From the NCBI GenBank assembly GCA_902494815.1, contig CABUVB010000017.1, forward strand, positions 1-17,907: 17,907 bases of DNA, in the 5' to 3' direction. Position numbers and translations under genes: made by a program. Below are positions 1-5,991 of this stretch, in pieces. Within the stretch, counting starts at the first letter, position 1, and each line of letters opens with the position of its first letter. Under the pieces are notes generated by a model that saw nothing but the letters and a program-made list of their open reading frames with translations, was not told the origin of the DNA and did not search any database. The DNA is from an uncultured Collinsella sp. (lineage in GTDB: Bacteria; Actinomycetota; Coriobacteriia; Coriobacteriales; Coriobacteriaceae).

Positions 1-44
1 AAAACAGGAACTATTCCACCGCAACTTAGAGCCCCGCCGGCGTG

Positions 45-84
45 TAAAAGAAACGAGCCCGCATCCCTTGGGGACACGGGCTCG
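45..84 (-). terminator. Intrinsic terminator of the tRNA-Leu unit
   Basis: On the minus strand an eight-base-pair outer stem (CGAGCCCG with CGGGCTCG) encloses a second short stem (TCCC with GGGA) and a CAA loop, and is followed by TTTCTTTTA. It lies about 12 bases past the CCA end of the tRNA, so it is the natural 3' end of that transcript. Bases 1-44 to its left hold no gene that I can see. Confidence 0.85.
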
Positions 85-95
85 AAAGCTCCATA

Positions 96-180
96 TGGTA
101 GGGGCGGTGGGACTCGAACCCACAATCCTTGCGGCGAGAGATTTTAAGTCTCCTGCGTATGCCAATTCCGCCACGCCCCC
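96..180 (-). tRNA. tRNA-Leu, anticodon UAA
   Basis: The minus strand folds into a complete class II tRNA of 85 bases. The acceptor arm is GGGGGCG pairing with CGCCCCU, with one terminal G-U pair, then discriminator A73 and an encoded CCA end. The T arm is GUGGG-UUCGAGU-CCCAC. The anticodon loop is CUUAAAA, which puts UAA at positions 34-36, so it reads UUA leucine codons. A variable arm of about 13 bases and A73 both fit leucine. UUA is rare in the neighbouring genes. The gene begins 31 bases after the stop codon of the upstream membrane-anchored protein, with only a poor promoter (TAGACT, 192-197) between them, so read-through from that gene is possible. The terminator at 45-84 closes the unit. 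Confidence 0.96.
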
Positions 181-211
181 GTGAGACTAGAAGTCTAGCA
201 CAAGCCGTCCG

Positions 212-835
212 TTACGCGTTGACGGCCATCGAGTGTTGGCCCGACTTCTCCAGGAACTCTTGGAACTTTGCCTCGTCGCCCTTGTTTTGATACTGCAGGG
301 CCAGCAGGTACTCCAGTCGGCAGCGCTTGACCGGGTCGTCGCCGACATCCTCGAGCATGCGCTCCAGCTCGGGAATGTCGTTGTGGCGCTTGAGGATCAT
401 CGTGTCGTACATCAGTTGGCATTCGTGTGCGACTGTCTCGGCCTGACCGCCCTCAAAGCCCTTGATCTCGTGCAGCAACTCCTTGGCCTTTTTGCGGTCC
501 TCCTGGCCAACGTAGTAGTTAAAAGCTTTGATCACCAGGTCGACGCGCTGCATCTTGGGCAGGTTGAGTCCCAGTAGCAGGTCGAACATCTCGTCGGCGC
601 GCTTATGGTCCTCGCGCAGCAGATAGGAGTTCAGGCGCAGGTAGTCGCGGTTGTAGCGCGGGTACAGCATGCTGGTGAGTTTGCCGTCGAGCAAACGATC
701 GAACTCGTCCCACTGCTTGGCGGCCATCAATTGCTGCAGGCGTTTAAACGTGGTGCGTTTTTTGACGCTAAAGAACACCGACACGGCGATGCAGATGATA
801 ACGACGGCGGTCCAGAGTGTGCGGGAATCGGGCAT
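212..835 (-). CDS. Membrane-anchored helical-repeat (TPR-like) protein
   Basis: This 207-residue protein has one N-terminal membrane segment (about residues 7-24), then a Lys/Arg-rich stretch and a soluble region that is almost wholly helical and rich in Leu, Lys, Glu and Tyr. The soluble part reads like degenerate TPR or other alpha-solenoid helices, with repeated patterns such as LLxLNLPKMQRVDLVIKAFNYYVGQ. The positive residues just after the helix suggest that the soluble part faces the cytoplasm. The start is chosen at the ATG preceded by AAGGA with a seven-base spacer. A consensus -10 hexamer (TATAAT) lies about 55 bases upstream. The likely role is scaffolding or protein-protein contact at the membrane, but I recognise no specific family and no catalytic motif. 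tRNA-Leu follows on the same strand. Confidence 0.8.
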   Translation of the reverse strand: MPDSRTLWTAVVIICIAVSVFFSVKKRTTFKRLQQLMAAKQWDEFDRLLDGKLTSMLYPRYNRDYLRLNSYLLREDHKRADEMFDLLLGLNLPKMQRVDLVIKAFNYYVGQEDRKKAKELLHEIKGFEGGQAETVAHECQLMYDTMILKRHNDIPELERMLEDVGDDPVKRCRLEYLLALQYQNKGDEAKFQEFLEKSGQHSMAVNA

Positions 836-890
836 ATTAGGGTCCTTAGTCGCTCATAAAGCGAGCGGTATGACAACACGTACTAGATGT

Positions 891-896
891 ATTATA
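891..896 (-). promoter_or_regulatory. Candidate -10 for the membrane-anchored protein gene
   Basis: The minus strand reads TGCG followed directly by a perfect TATAAT, about 55 bases upstream of the start codon at 835. The best -35 I can find is only TGCCAG at 17-base spacing, so the assignment rests on the -10 hexamer. Confidence 0.45.
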
Positions 897-958
897 CGCA
901 GCGCGCAAGCAAACTGGCATAAAAGCTCATCGAGGCCGAGTGCCATCGCTCGCTGCGG

Positions 959-964
959 TACACT
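959..964 (+). promoter_or_regulatory. Candidate -10 for the PTS IIB/VOC pair
   Basis: TACACT sits 34 bases before the IIB start codon and is preceded by the string CGCTCGCTGCGG. Nearly the same string (CGCTCGATGCGC then TACATT) precedes purH at 10403-10419, which supports a shared promoter style. No good -35 box is visible. Confidence 0.3.
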
Positions 965-998
965 TACCTAAAGTAAACCATGAAGGGAGACATTACCT

Positions 999-1286
999 AT
1001 GAAGAAGATTGTTTTGGCTTGCGGTGCTGGCGCTGCTACTTCTACGCTTGTTGCCCAGAAGGTCGCCACCATGCTCGACGCCAACGGTTATGCCGGCAAG
1101 TATGAGATCGTGCAGTGTGCCATCTCCGAGGCCAAGGACTACTGCGACGAGGGCGCCGACCTGCTGATCGCCACCACCGTTGCCCCTGAGGGCCTCACCT
1201 GCCCGTACGTGAGCGGCGTGCCCTTCATGACCGGCATGAACCGCGTTGCCGCCGAGAAGGCCGTTCTCGACGTCATGGCTCAGTAG
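999..1286 (+). CDS. PTS system IIB component, galactitol (GatB) type
   Basis: This 95-residue protein is the normal size for a stand-alone PTS IIB domain. It opens with KKIVLACGAGAATST, the phosphocysteine loop of the galactitol/ascorbate IIB fold, with Cys8 as the expected phosphorylated residue and the following Gly/Ser/Thr residues as the phosphate-binding loop. The motif DLLIATTVAP further on also fits GatB. In the pathway, IIA phosphorylates Cys8 and the phosphate passes to sugar during transport through IIC. No IIA or IIC gene lies in this window, and a terminator follows the next gene, so this IIB is an orphan here; partners must be encoded elsewhere. The start has a good ribosome site, GGGAG at 985-989. 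Sugar specificity cannot be read from the sequence. Confidence 0.9.
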   Translation: MKKIVLACGAGAATSTLVAQKVATMLDANGYAGKYEIVQCAISEAKDYCDEGADLLIATTVAPEGLTCPYVSGVPFMTGMNRVAAEKAVLDVMAQ

Positions 1287-1297
1287 GCGCTGACTGC

Positions 1298-1672
1298 ATG
1301 AGTGAGCAGAACGCCAACCCGGTAGAGCTCTTTGGTATGCGCGTTGCCCATGTGGGCATTAACGCCACCGACCCGGCAGACGCCCTGGAGATCGCGGAGC
1401 TGTTCTCGACGATGATGGGCCTGCCCGTCATCGAGACCCCGGTTTCGTACTTCAACGATTCGCTGGTCGAGATCATGAAGCAGAACGGTCGTGGCACCAA
1501 GGGCCACATCGGCTTTGCCGTTAACGACATCGATGCAGCTGAGAAGTGGTTTGCCGAGCGCGGGCTCGAGGTCAACGAAGAGTCGCGCGCGCTGCTGCCC
1601 GACGGTGGTACCAAGCTCGTGTACTTTAAGCGCGAGTTCGCCGGCTTCGCCGTGCACCTGTGCCGCGAGTAG
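1298..1672 (+). CDS. VOC (glyoxalase/bleomycin-resistance fold) protein, KDPG-aldolase-tail type
   Basis: This 124-residue single-domain protein has the VOC beta-alpha-beta pattern: a first strand MRVAHVGINATD, a central GHIGFAVNDIDAAEKWF repeat start, and a closing strand GFAVHLCRE. His18 and His69 stand where VOC metal ligands usually lie, and an acidic residue (Glu58 in LVEIMKQ) is also well placed. From memory, the closest look-alike is the VOC tail fused to the C-terminus of some Firmicutes KHG/KDPG aldolases (AHVGIN...GHIAI...GGFAVHL); here it stands alone. It begins 11 bases after the PTS IIB stop codon with a weak ribosome site, so it is probably translated from the same mRNA. The substrate is unknown; a role in sugar-acid or keto-sugar handling tied to the IIB is inference. 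Confidence 0.82.
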   Translation: MSEQNANPVELFGMRVAHVGINATDPADALEIAELFSTMMGLPVIETPVSYFNDSLVEIMKQNGRGTKGHIGFAVNDIDAAEKWFAERGLEVNEESRALLPDGGTKLVYFKREFAGFAVHLCRE

Positions 1673-1696
1673 CGCACAAGCTGCCATAGCTGGCAA

Positions 1697-1730
1697 AAAG
1701 GGATAGGGCCGCGTGGCCCTATCCCTTTAT
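1697..1730. terminator. Bidirectional intrinsic terminator
   Basis: A perfect 14-base-pair stem (AAAGGGATAGGGCC with its complement, loop GCGT) is followed on the plus strand by ATTTAT and on the minus strand by TTTTTGCC, counting the stem's own T run. It separates the plus-strand VOC gene from the minus-strand kinase gene, which ends at 1748, and can serve both. Confidence 0.9.
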
Positions 1731-1747
1731 TTATGCCGAGGGGCTTC

Positions 1748-3043
1748 CTATCGTGGCAGGCGAATCGTAAAGCGGCTGCCGACCCCTTCGACCGAGGTCA
1801 CACCGATGACGCCGCCGTGGCTGTCGACGATCCACTTGGCGATCGCAAGCCCCAGACCCGAACCCTGTGCGCCGGCATCGCGCGCGTTGTCGGCACGGTA
1901 GAACCGCTCGAACGCGTGAGCTGCGGATTCCTGGTTCATGCCGATGCCCTCGTCCTCAACACTTATGTCGATCGTGCCCGCGCCCGCATCCGGCGTTATG
2001 CCAAATGTGACGGTCGTTCCCACATCCGAGTACTTGGCGGCGTTTTGCACGATCACGCGCAGAGCCTGCTTCACGAGCGCCACGTCGACGGGCGCGTCGC
2101 AGCGCGGGTCGCTGACAAGCGCAGCGTCAAAGGCCAGCCGATACGTGTGCTCGGTATCGATCATCTGCGATTCCTCGCATACCTCGTCGACCAGTGCGGC
2201 AAGGTTGGTATTTGCGCGCCGCAGGACCGTGCGCCCGGCATCGCCGCGCGCCAAAAACAGCAGCTGCTCCACAAGCTCTTGCATGTGCTCGCTTTCGGCT
2301 TTAAGGGACGCGATGGATTCCGCCAGCACGTCCGGGTCGTCCTTACCCCAGCGGTCGAGCATGTTCACGTAGCCCTGAATCACCGCGATGGGCGTGCGCA
2401 GCTCGTGGCTCGCGTCGTTGACAAAGCGCATCTGCTGCAGCTTGGCCTCTTGCATCTGGCGCAGCAGGCGGTTGAGTGCGACCTCGATGCTTGCCAGGTC
2501 GGCGTCGCCGGTGGTGACGCTCGGCGAGTCGACGCTTGCGCGCTCGATGGCCTGCTCCAGTGTTTCCATTTTGCCGCCGGCGAGTTGCATGCGGCCGAGT
2601 TCGTCCACGCGCAGGGCCAGATCGTTGAGCGGCGCCATGGTGCGGCGCACGCGGCGGGCGCCGCCGAGCATGTTGAGCACGCTGATGACCTGCCAACCCA
2701 CAACGACAAGGTAGAGAGGCCATAGCGTGACGAGGTCCTGCGCGAGGGGGAAAGTCTTGGTGGTACGCGCAAGCTCGACGGTATAGGTGAGCGTTGCCAG
2801 GTCCCAGCCGCGCGCAGGCGCCAGCGACATGCCGTGAACGGCGACGCCGGGGATCCATCCTGCGGTAAACGCGCCGTCGGGCAGCATCTGGTTGTATCCA
2901 TAGACGAGGATCGCCGCCGCAATCACCATCAGCAGCAGATCGAGCCAGACGTAGCTCATCAAGCGGCGCCACATATAGCTCCAGTTGATGGCGCGGGCGA
3001 TGGATGTGACGCGCTTGGCCTCGGCGTTACGCGCGGCAGACAT
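1748..3043 (-). CDS. Sensor histidine kinase, ArlS/EnvZ-like with HAMP
   Basis: This 431-residue kinase has all standard parts in order: a first membrane helix (about 31-50), a short outside loop (51-104), a second helix (105-125), HAMP (about 126-180), HisKA with ASHELRTP (phospho-acceptor His213), and an ATPase domain with N box NAAKY (Asn334), G1 DEGIGM (364-369), F box FERFYRAD and G2 GSGLGLAIAKW (394-404). The start at 3043 overlaps the regulator's 3' end by 17 bases and is preceded by a G-rich stretch (GGGGTGGG). A longer reading of the frame, up to 3424, lies wholly inside the response regulator gene and is rejected. The outside loop of about 54 residues is too small for a large ligand domain, so sensing may be through the membrane or through the DUF4342 partner. 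The signal is unknown. Confidence 0.93.
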   Translation of the reverse strand: MSAARNAEAKRVTSIARAINWSYMWRRLMSYVWLDLLLMVIAAAILVYGYNQMLPDGAFTAGWIPGVAVHGMSLAPARGWDLATLTYTVELARTTKTFPLAQDLVTLWPLYLVVVGWQVISVLNMLGGARRVRRTMAPLNDLALRVDELGRMQLAGGKMETLEQAIERASVDSPSVTTGDADLASIEVALNRLLRQMQEAKLQQMRFVNDASHELRTPIAVIQGYVNMLDRWGKDDPDVLAESIASLKAESEHMQELVEQLLFLARGDAGRTVLRRANTNLAALVDEVCEESQMIDTEHTYRLAFDAALVSDPRCDAPVDVALVKQALRVIVQNAAKYSDVGTTVTFGITPDAGAGTIDISVEDEGIGMNQESAAHAFERFYRADNARDAGAQGSGLGLAIAKWIVDSHGGVIGVTSVEGVGSRFTIRLPR

Positions 3044-3806
3044 AGCCCACCCCACGCACGGTCTGGATGATGCGGGCGCCGCCGGCGTCCTCGATCTTGG
3101 CGCGCAGGTGCGCGATGTGCACGTCGACGTTGTTGGTGTCGCCCACGTATTCGTAGCCCAGCGCCTCGTGCGCGATGCGCTCGCGCGTGAGCACGGTGCC
3201 GGCGTGCGCCATAAGCAGGGCGAGGACGTCGAACTCGCGGGCAGTGAGCGCGATGGGCGAGCCGCCGACCGTGACTTCGCGGCGGTCGGGATCGAGCACG
3301 ACCGAGCCAACGGTGAGCGTAGCGGGGGAGGGCGAGGCGGAAGCCTGGGCCGAGTCGCTGACCGGGGGTATCGCACCGGCGCCGACGCCCGCGTCGCTCG
3401 CCGCGCCCGTCCTGATGCCGCCAACGCCCGAAGCCGTCCGCACGGCCTCCGAGCGCTTCAACGCCACGCGGATTCGTGCGAACAGCTCCTCAATGGCAAA
3501 CGGCTTGGTCAGGTAATCGTCGGCGCCGGCATCGAGCCCTGCCACCTTGTCCATCACGGCATCGCGCGCGGTGACCATAATCACCGGCACATCTTTGTGC
3601 TTACGGACGCGCCGCAGCACCTCCATACCGTTGAGCTGCGGCAGCAATACATCGAGCAGAATCAGATCGTAGTCGCGCTCCAGCGCCAGGTCCACGGCGG
3701 TGCGGCCGTCGGCGGCGTGCTCCACCTGGTAGCCCTCGTGCTCCAGCTCGAGTGTCACAAAGCGGGCGATTTTCTCCTCGTCCTCTACGATCAGGATCCG
3801 TGCCAT
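3027..3806 (-). CDS. Response regulator, OmpR/PhoB family, ArlR-like
   Basis: The receiver domain (1-120) carries the acidic pocket Glu8/Asp9, phospho-acceptor Asp52 in LILLDVLLP, Thr79 and Lys101 in LTKPF. The C-terminal winged helix (about 165-259) has LTAREFDVLALLMAHAGTVLTRERI and ends in the TVRGVGYVCR wing. The receiver is closest in style to ArlR. The protein is 259 residues, about 35-40 longer than usual, because of a low-complexity Ser/Ala/Gly/Pro linker at about 121-163. It is the partner of the overlapping kinase. Only 18 bases separate it from the upstream DUF4342 gene, so the three genes form one operon. Its ATG has a G-rich site (ACGGGGGCA) just upstream. A heptamer repeat in front of the operon (4491-4519) could be its own binding site. 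Confidence 0.94.
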   Translation of the reverse strand: MARILIVEDEEKIARFVTLELEHEGYQVEHAADGRTAVDLALERDYDLILLDVLLPQLNGMEVLRRVRKHKDVPVIMVTARDAVMDKVAGLDAGADDYLTKPFAIEELFARIRVALKRSEAVRTASGVGGIRTGAASDAGVGAGAIPPVSDSAQASASPSPATLTVGSVVLDPDRREVTVGGSPIALTAREFDVLALLMAHAGTVLTRERIAHEALGYEYVGDTNNVDVHIAHLRAKIEDAGGARIIQTVRGVGYVCRA

Positions 3807-3824
3807 GCGTGCCCCCGTCTGTGA

Positions 3825-4367
3825 TTACTTGTCGTCGTTCAGATTTTGCTTGATGTCGTCCGCGGCATCGGCGGCGTGATCCATCAGGTTGTTGATGCTG
3901 CCAGGTACGTCACCGTCGCTATCGATGCGGTAGCGCATGCCAAAGAACAGGCCAATCAGCATCAGCCATATCGTGGCGCCCCAGGCAAACAACGCGACGA
4001 TGGGAATCAGGATGGGAATGTTGAGGATAATCGCATCGCGGCGCGTGGCGATAAACTTGGTGTCCAGGCTCAGGCGGAAGAGCTTTTTGAGGTACTCCCA
4101 CACGCTGTCCATCTTCTTGGAGAAGTCGGTCTTTTCGCTCGACTTTTCGTAGGCGGCCTGCGCGGCGACCATCTCGGCCGAGGGCTCGTCGACCGGCGTG
4201 GATTCGGTGGCGGCGTGCGCTGACGTGGTCTGGGTCTCGCCCTGCGACTCGAGCCAAATGATGGCGTCCAGAACGTTGCCATCGGCGGCGTCGAGCGCTG
4301 CCTTGGCATCGGTGTAGCTCACGTTGCACTTGGTGCGGATGGTTTCAACTTTTTCGAGGTCGTCCAT
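3825..4367 (-). CDS. UBA-like/DUF4342 domain membrane protein
   Basis: Residues 1-42 (LEKVETIRTKCNVSYTDAKA, then a NVLDAIIWLE helix) match the UBA-like three-helix fold found at the start of DUF4342 proteins. A charged, low-complexity linker follows (43-85). The DUF4342-type region has the usual segment before a strongly hydrophobic stretch at 113-144, long enough for one or two membrane passes, and an acidic tail. The length of 180 residues is ordinary for the family, whose biochemical role is not known. The start has AAAGGA well spaced upstream. It is the first gene of an operon with the ArlRS-like pair, so it may help sense or transmit an envelope signal; that is inference from position only. 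Confidence 0.85.
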   Translation of the reverse strand: MDDLEKVETIRTKCNVSYTDAKAALDAADGNVLDAIIWLESQGETQTTSAHAATESTPVDEPSAEMVAAQAAYEKSSEKTDFSKKMDSVWEYLKKLFRLSLDTKFIATRRDAIILNIPILIPIVALFAWGATIWLMLIGLFFGMRYRIDSDGDVPGSINNLMDHAADAADDIKQNLNDDK

Positions 4368-4485
4368 GACCTGTCCTTTCGTTCGATGGGCGCGACGCCG
4401 GGCGATCTGCCCGGGCGCGAGCGTTGCGTTCGGCGGTCTGCGTTGCGCGGTGCCGCCCCGCCCTTGGTCGAACTCTATAGTGCAG

Positions 4486-4513
4486 GTTATAGATTAAGCG
4501 ATTCTTGAGCCAA
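4486..4513 (-). promoter_or_regulatory. Candidate promoter of the DUF4342-RR-HK operon
   Basis: On the minus strand TTGGCT (4508-4513) and TATAAC (4486-4491) are 16 bases apart, about 120 bases before the start codon at 4367. The region is visibly A/T-richer than its surroundings. The repeated TTAATCT heptamers (4491-4497 and 4513-4519) sit at and just upstream of these boxes, as an activator or autoregulator site would. Confidence 0.35.
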
Positions 4514-4519
4514 GATTAA
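4491..4519 (-). promoter_or_regulatory. Direct heptamer repeat, possible OmpR-family operator
   Basis: The minus strand carries TTAATCT twice, at 4513-4519 and 4491-4497, exactly 22 bases apart from start to start (two helical turns). OmpR/PhoB regulators bind direct repeats spaced by whole turns, and the operon downstream encodes such a regulator. That this is its site is inference; a half-way heptamer (TCAAGAA) matches only partly. Confidence 0.35.
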
Positions 4520-4581
4520 TGTTGGATGAGTTTTTGGGTGGCGGTGGGGAAGGGAGAGATGCCTTTCTGGATAGCTAGCAG

Positions 4582-4765
4582 CGAGGCCTAATACTTTTCC
4601 CGAGAAGTGAACGAGCTAAAACGGACCCCCGAAGCATCGACACTTTAAAGGTGCCGCTTCCTGCGGTTTCGGCGCTGAAATCCTGCGATTTTGCCGCCGA
4701 AAAATGCGGATGTTTCAGGGGTTCAAAAACAGCCGTTCACTTCTCGGGAAAAGTATTAGGCCTCG
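4582..4765. repeat. 184-bp palindromic element with 32-bp perfect inverted ends (MITE-like)
   Basis: The left arm (4582-4613) and right arm (4734-4765) are exact reverse complements over 32 bases; each outer end is CGAGGCCTAATAC. Pairing continues imperfectly inward, for example GGACCCCCGAAGCATC opposite GAACCCCTGAAACATC in reverse complement. The core holds two adjacent 22-base direct repeats (4659-4680 and 4681-4702) that agree at 18 positions. No credible gene lies inside. A long-TIR, non-coding mobile element (MITE) or a large structured RNA both fit. I see no clear target-site duplication; ATAGC occurs at 4571-4575 and 4766-4770, but not at equal distances from the ends. It sits in the 4382-4925 gap, which otherwise holds only the promoter region of the minus-strand operon and a short leader. 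Confidence 0.8.
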
Positions 4766-4925
4766 ATAGCGGGGGACGTGGTGTCGGTGCAAAACGGCGT
4801 CAAAGGTTGGTCGAGCAGGCGGTTTCTCCATTGATGTCCGCACGGCATGTGACACTTACCCTGCCGCCCCGCTCTGCCGCGGCGGCATGCGTCTGAACAA
4901 CGACCCTCTAAGGAGTTCGATACCG

Positions 4926-5165
4926 ATGAGTGACAACGCAAAGCATCTCGCAAAGAAGTGCGTTAAGGACGCGGGGCCGTGCCTCGCACTGTGCCTTGCC
5001 GGCGCAGCGGTCGCGCTGCTGGCTGTTCTGGGGCCGTTTGATGTGCTCCGAAGTGCCAGTTCTCTGCATGTTTGCATGGCCCTTGCCGGCGCCATGATGA
5101 CCGGCGGCGTGCTCGATCTGATCTTTTGGGTGTTTGACCCGTTTGGATGGAAGAACGAGGGGTAA
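4926..5165 (+). CDS. Small two-helix membrane protein
   Basis: This protein of 79 residues has a Lys-rich N-terminus (MSDNAKHLAKKC), a first membrane helix (about residues 18-37, CLALCLAGAAVALLAVLGPF) and a second (about 47-68, VCMALAGAMMTGGVLDLIFW), then a short polar tail ending FGWKNEG. The start is chosen at 4926 because TAAGGAG lies ten bases upstream; the ATG at 4887 has no such site. I recognise no family. It may be co-transcribed with the phosphoesterase 85 bases downstream. Nothing in the sequence gives a function. Confidence 0.65.
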   Translation: MSDNAKHLAKKCVKDAGPCLALCLAGAAVALLAVLGPFDVLRSASSLHVCMALAGAMMTGGVLDLIFWVFDPFGWKNEG

Positions 5166-5250
5166 GCCCTAAGGGATGGAAGGACTGGAACGGTTGGCTT
5201 AATGATCGTGCAGAATGTGGGCTAGCGACTTACAGGGAAGTGGTGATCCG

Positions 5251-5976
5251 ATGACGGTCTATGTGACGGGCGACGTCCATGGCGGCGCTGACATGCAAAA
5301 GCTCCGCGATTGGGAGCTTGGGGATAGCCTGGCGAGCGACGACTATCTCATCGTCGCCGGCGACTTTGGCTTTCCATGGGATTTCTCTGCCGAGGAATGC
5401 GCCGATATCGCTTGGCTGGAGTCGCGCCCCTATACGTTGCTGTTCGTCGACGGCAACCACGAACGTTTCGATCACTGGGCGGAGCGTCCCATGGAACTGT
5501 GGCACGGCGGCCTGACGCAGCGCCTGTCGGACACCTCGCCCATCCGACGCCTGACGCGCGGCGAGGTTTTTGAGCTCGACGGCTCAACGGTCTTTACCAT
5601 GGGCGGCGCCACGAGCGTGGATAAGGAATACCGCATTCCCTATTCCAGCTGGTGGCCGCAGGAGCTTCCGGACGAGCGCAACTTTGAGGAGGCGCGGGCA
5701 AAGCTCGACAGCGTGGGCTGGAAGGTCGACTACGTGATCACCCACACCTGCTCCACGCGCATGCTTTCGCCCACGCTTTATCCGGCACCCGGCTGGAATT
5801 GCCCCGCCGTTGATCGGCTTACGGCATTTTTCGATGAGCTGGAAGACCGCTTGGACTACAAGCGCTGGTACTACGGGCATTTTCATCGGGATGCCAACCC
5901 GGCCGAGCGCCATACCGTGCTCTACGACTGCATCGTTCGCCTGGGCGACGAACTCCAATCCTGGGATATTGCGTAG
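5251..5976 (+). CDS. Calcineurin-like metallophosphoesterase
   Basis: This 241-residue protein carries the full metal-ligand set of the calcineurin-type phosphoesterase fold in order: GDVHG (Asp8, His10), GDFG (Asp38), GNHE (Asn69, His70), VITHTC (His165) and GHFH (His210, His212). These bind a two-metal centre that hydrolyses phosphomono- or diesters. There is no signal peptide, so it acts in the cytoplasm. The substrate (nucleotide, nucleic acid or protein phosphate) cannot be told. The start at 5251 gives the normal N-terminus MTVYVTGDVHG just before the first motif; an in-frame ATG at 5215 would add 12 residues and has a weaker upstream site. It converges on gluQ with only 15 bases between the two stop codons and no hairpin there. 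Confidence 0.92.
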   Translation: MTVYVTGDVHGGADMQKLRDWELGDSLASDDYLIVAGDFGFPWDFSAEECADIAWLESRPYTLLFVDGNHERFDHWAERPMELWHGGLTQRLSDTSPIRRLTRGEVFELDGSTVFTMGGATSVDKEYRIPYSSWWPQELPDERNFEEARAKLDSVGWKVDYVITHTCSTRMLSPTLYPAPGWNCPAVDRLTAFFDELEDRLDYKRWYYGHFHRDANPAERHTVLYDCIVRLGDELQSWDIA

Positions 5977-5991
5977 AGGCGGGGAGACTGG

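Noticed and set aside
3044..3424. Upstream extension of the histidine kinase reading frame
   Set aside because: It lies wholly within the response regulator gene on the same strand, reads as Arg/Pro/Ser-rich shadow protein, and a normal kinase N-terminus begins at 3043.
4651..4896. 81-codon open frame through the palindromic element
   Set aside because: It starts inside the element core and runs out of it with no ribosome site and no protein-like composition.
5977..5991. Terminator between the phosphoesterase and gluQ
   Set aside because: Only 15 bases separate the stop codons and no hairpin is present; the transcripts probably overlap at their 3' ends.
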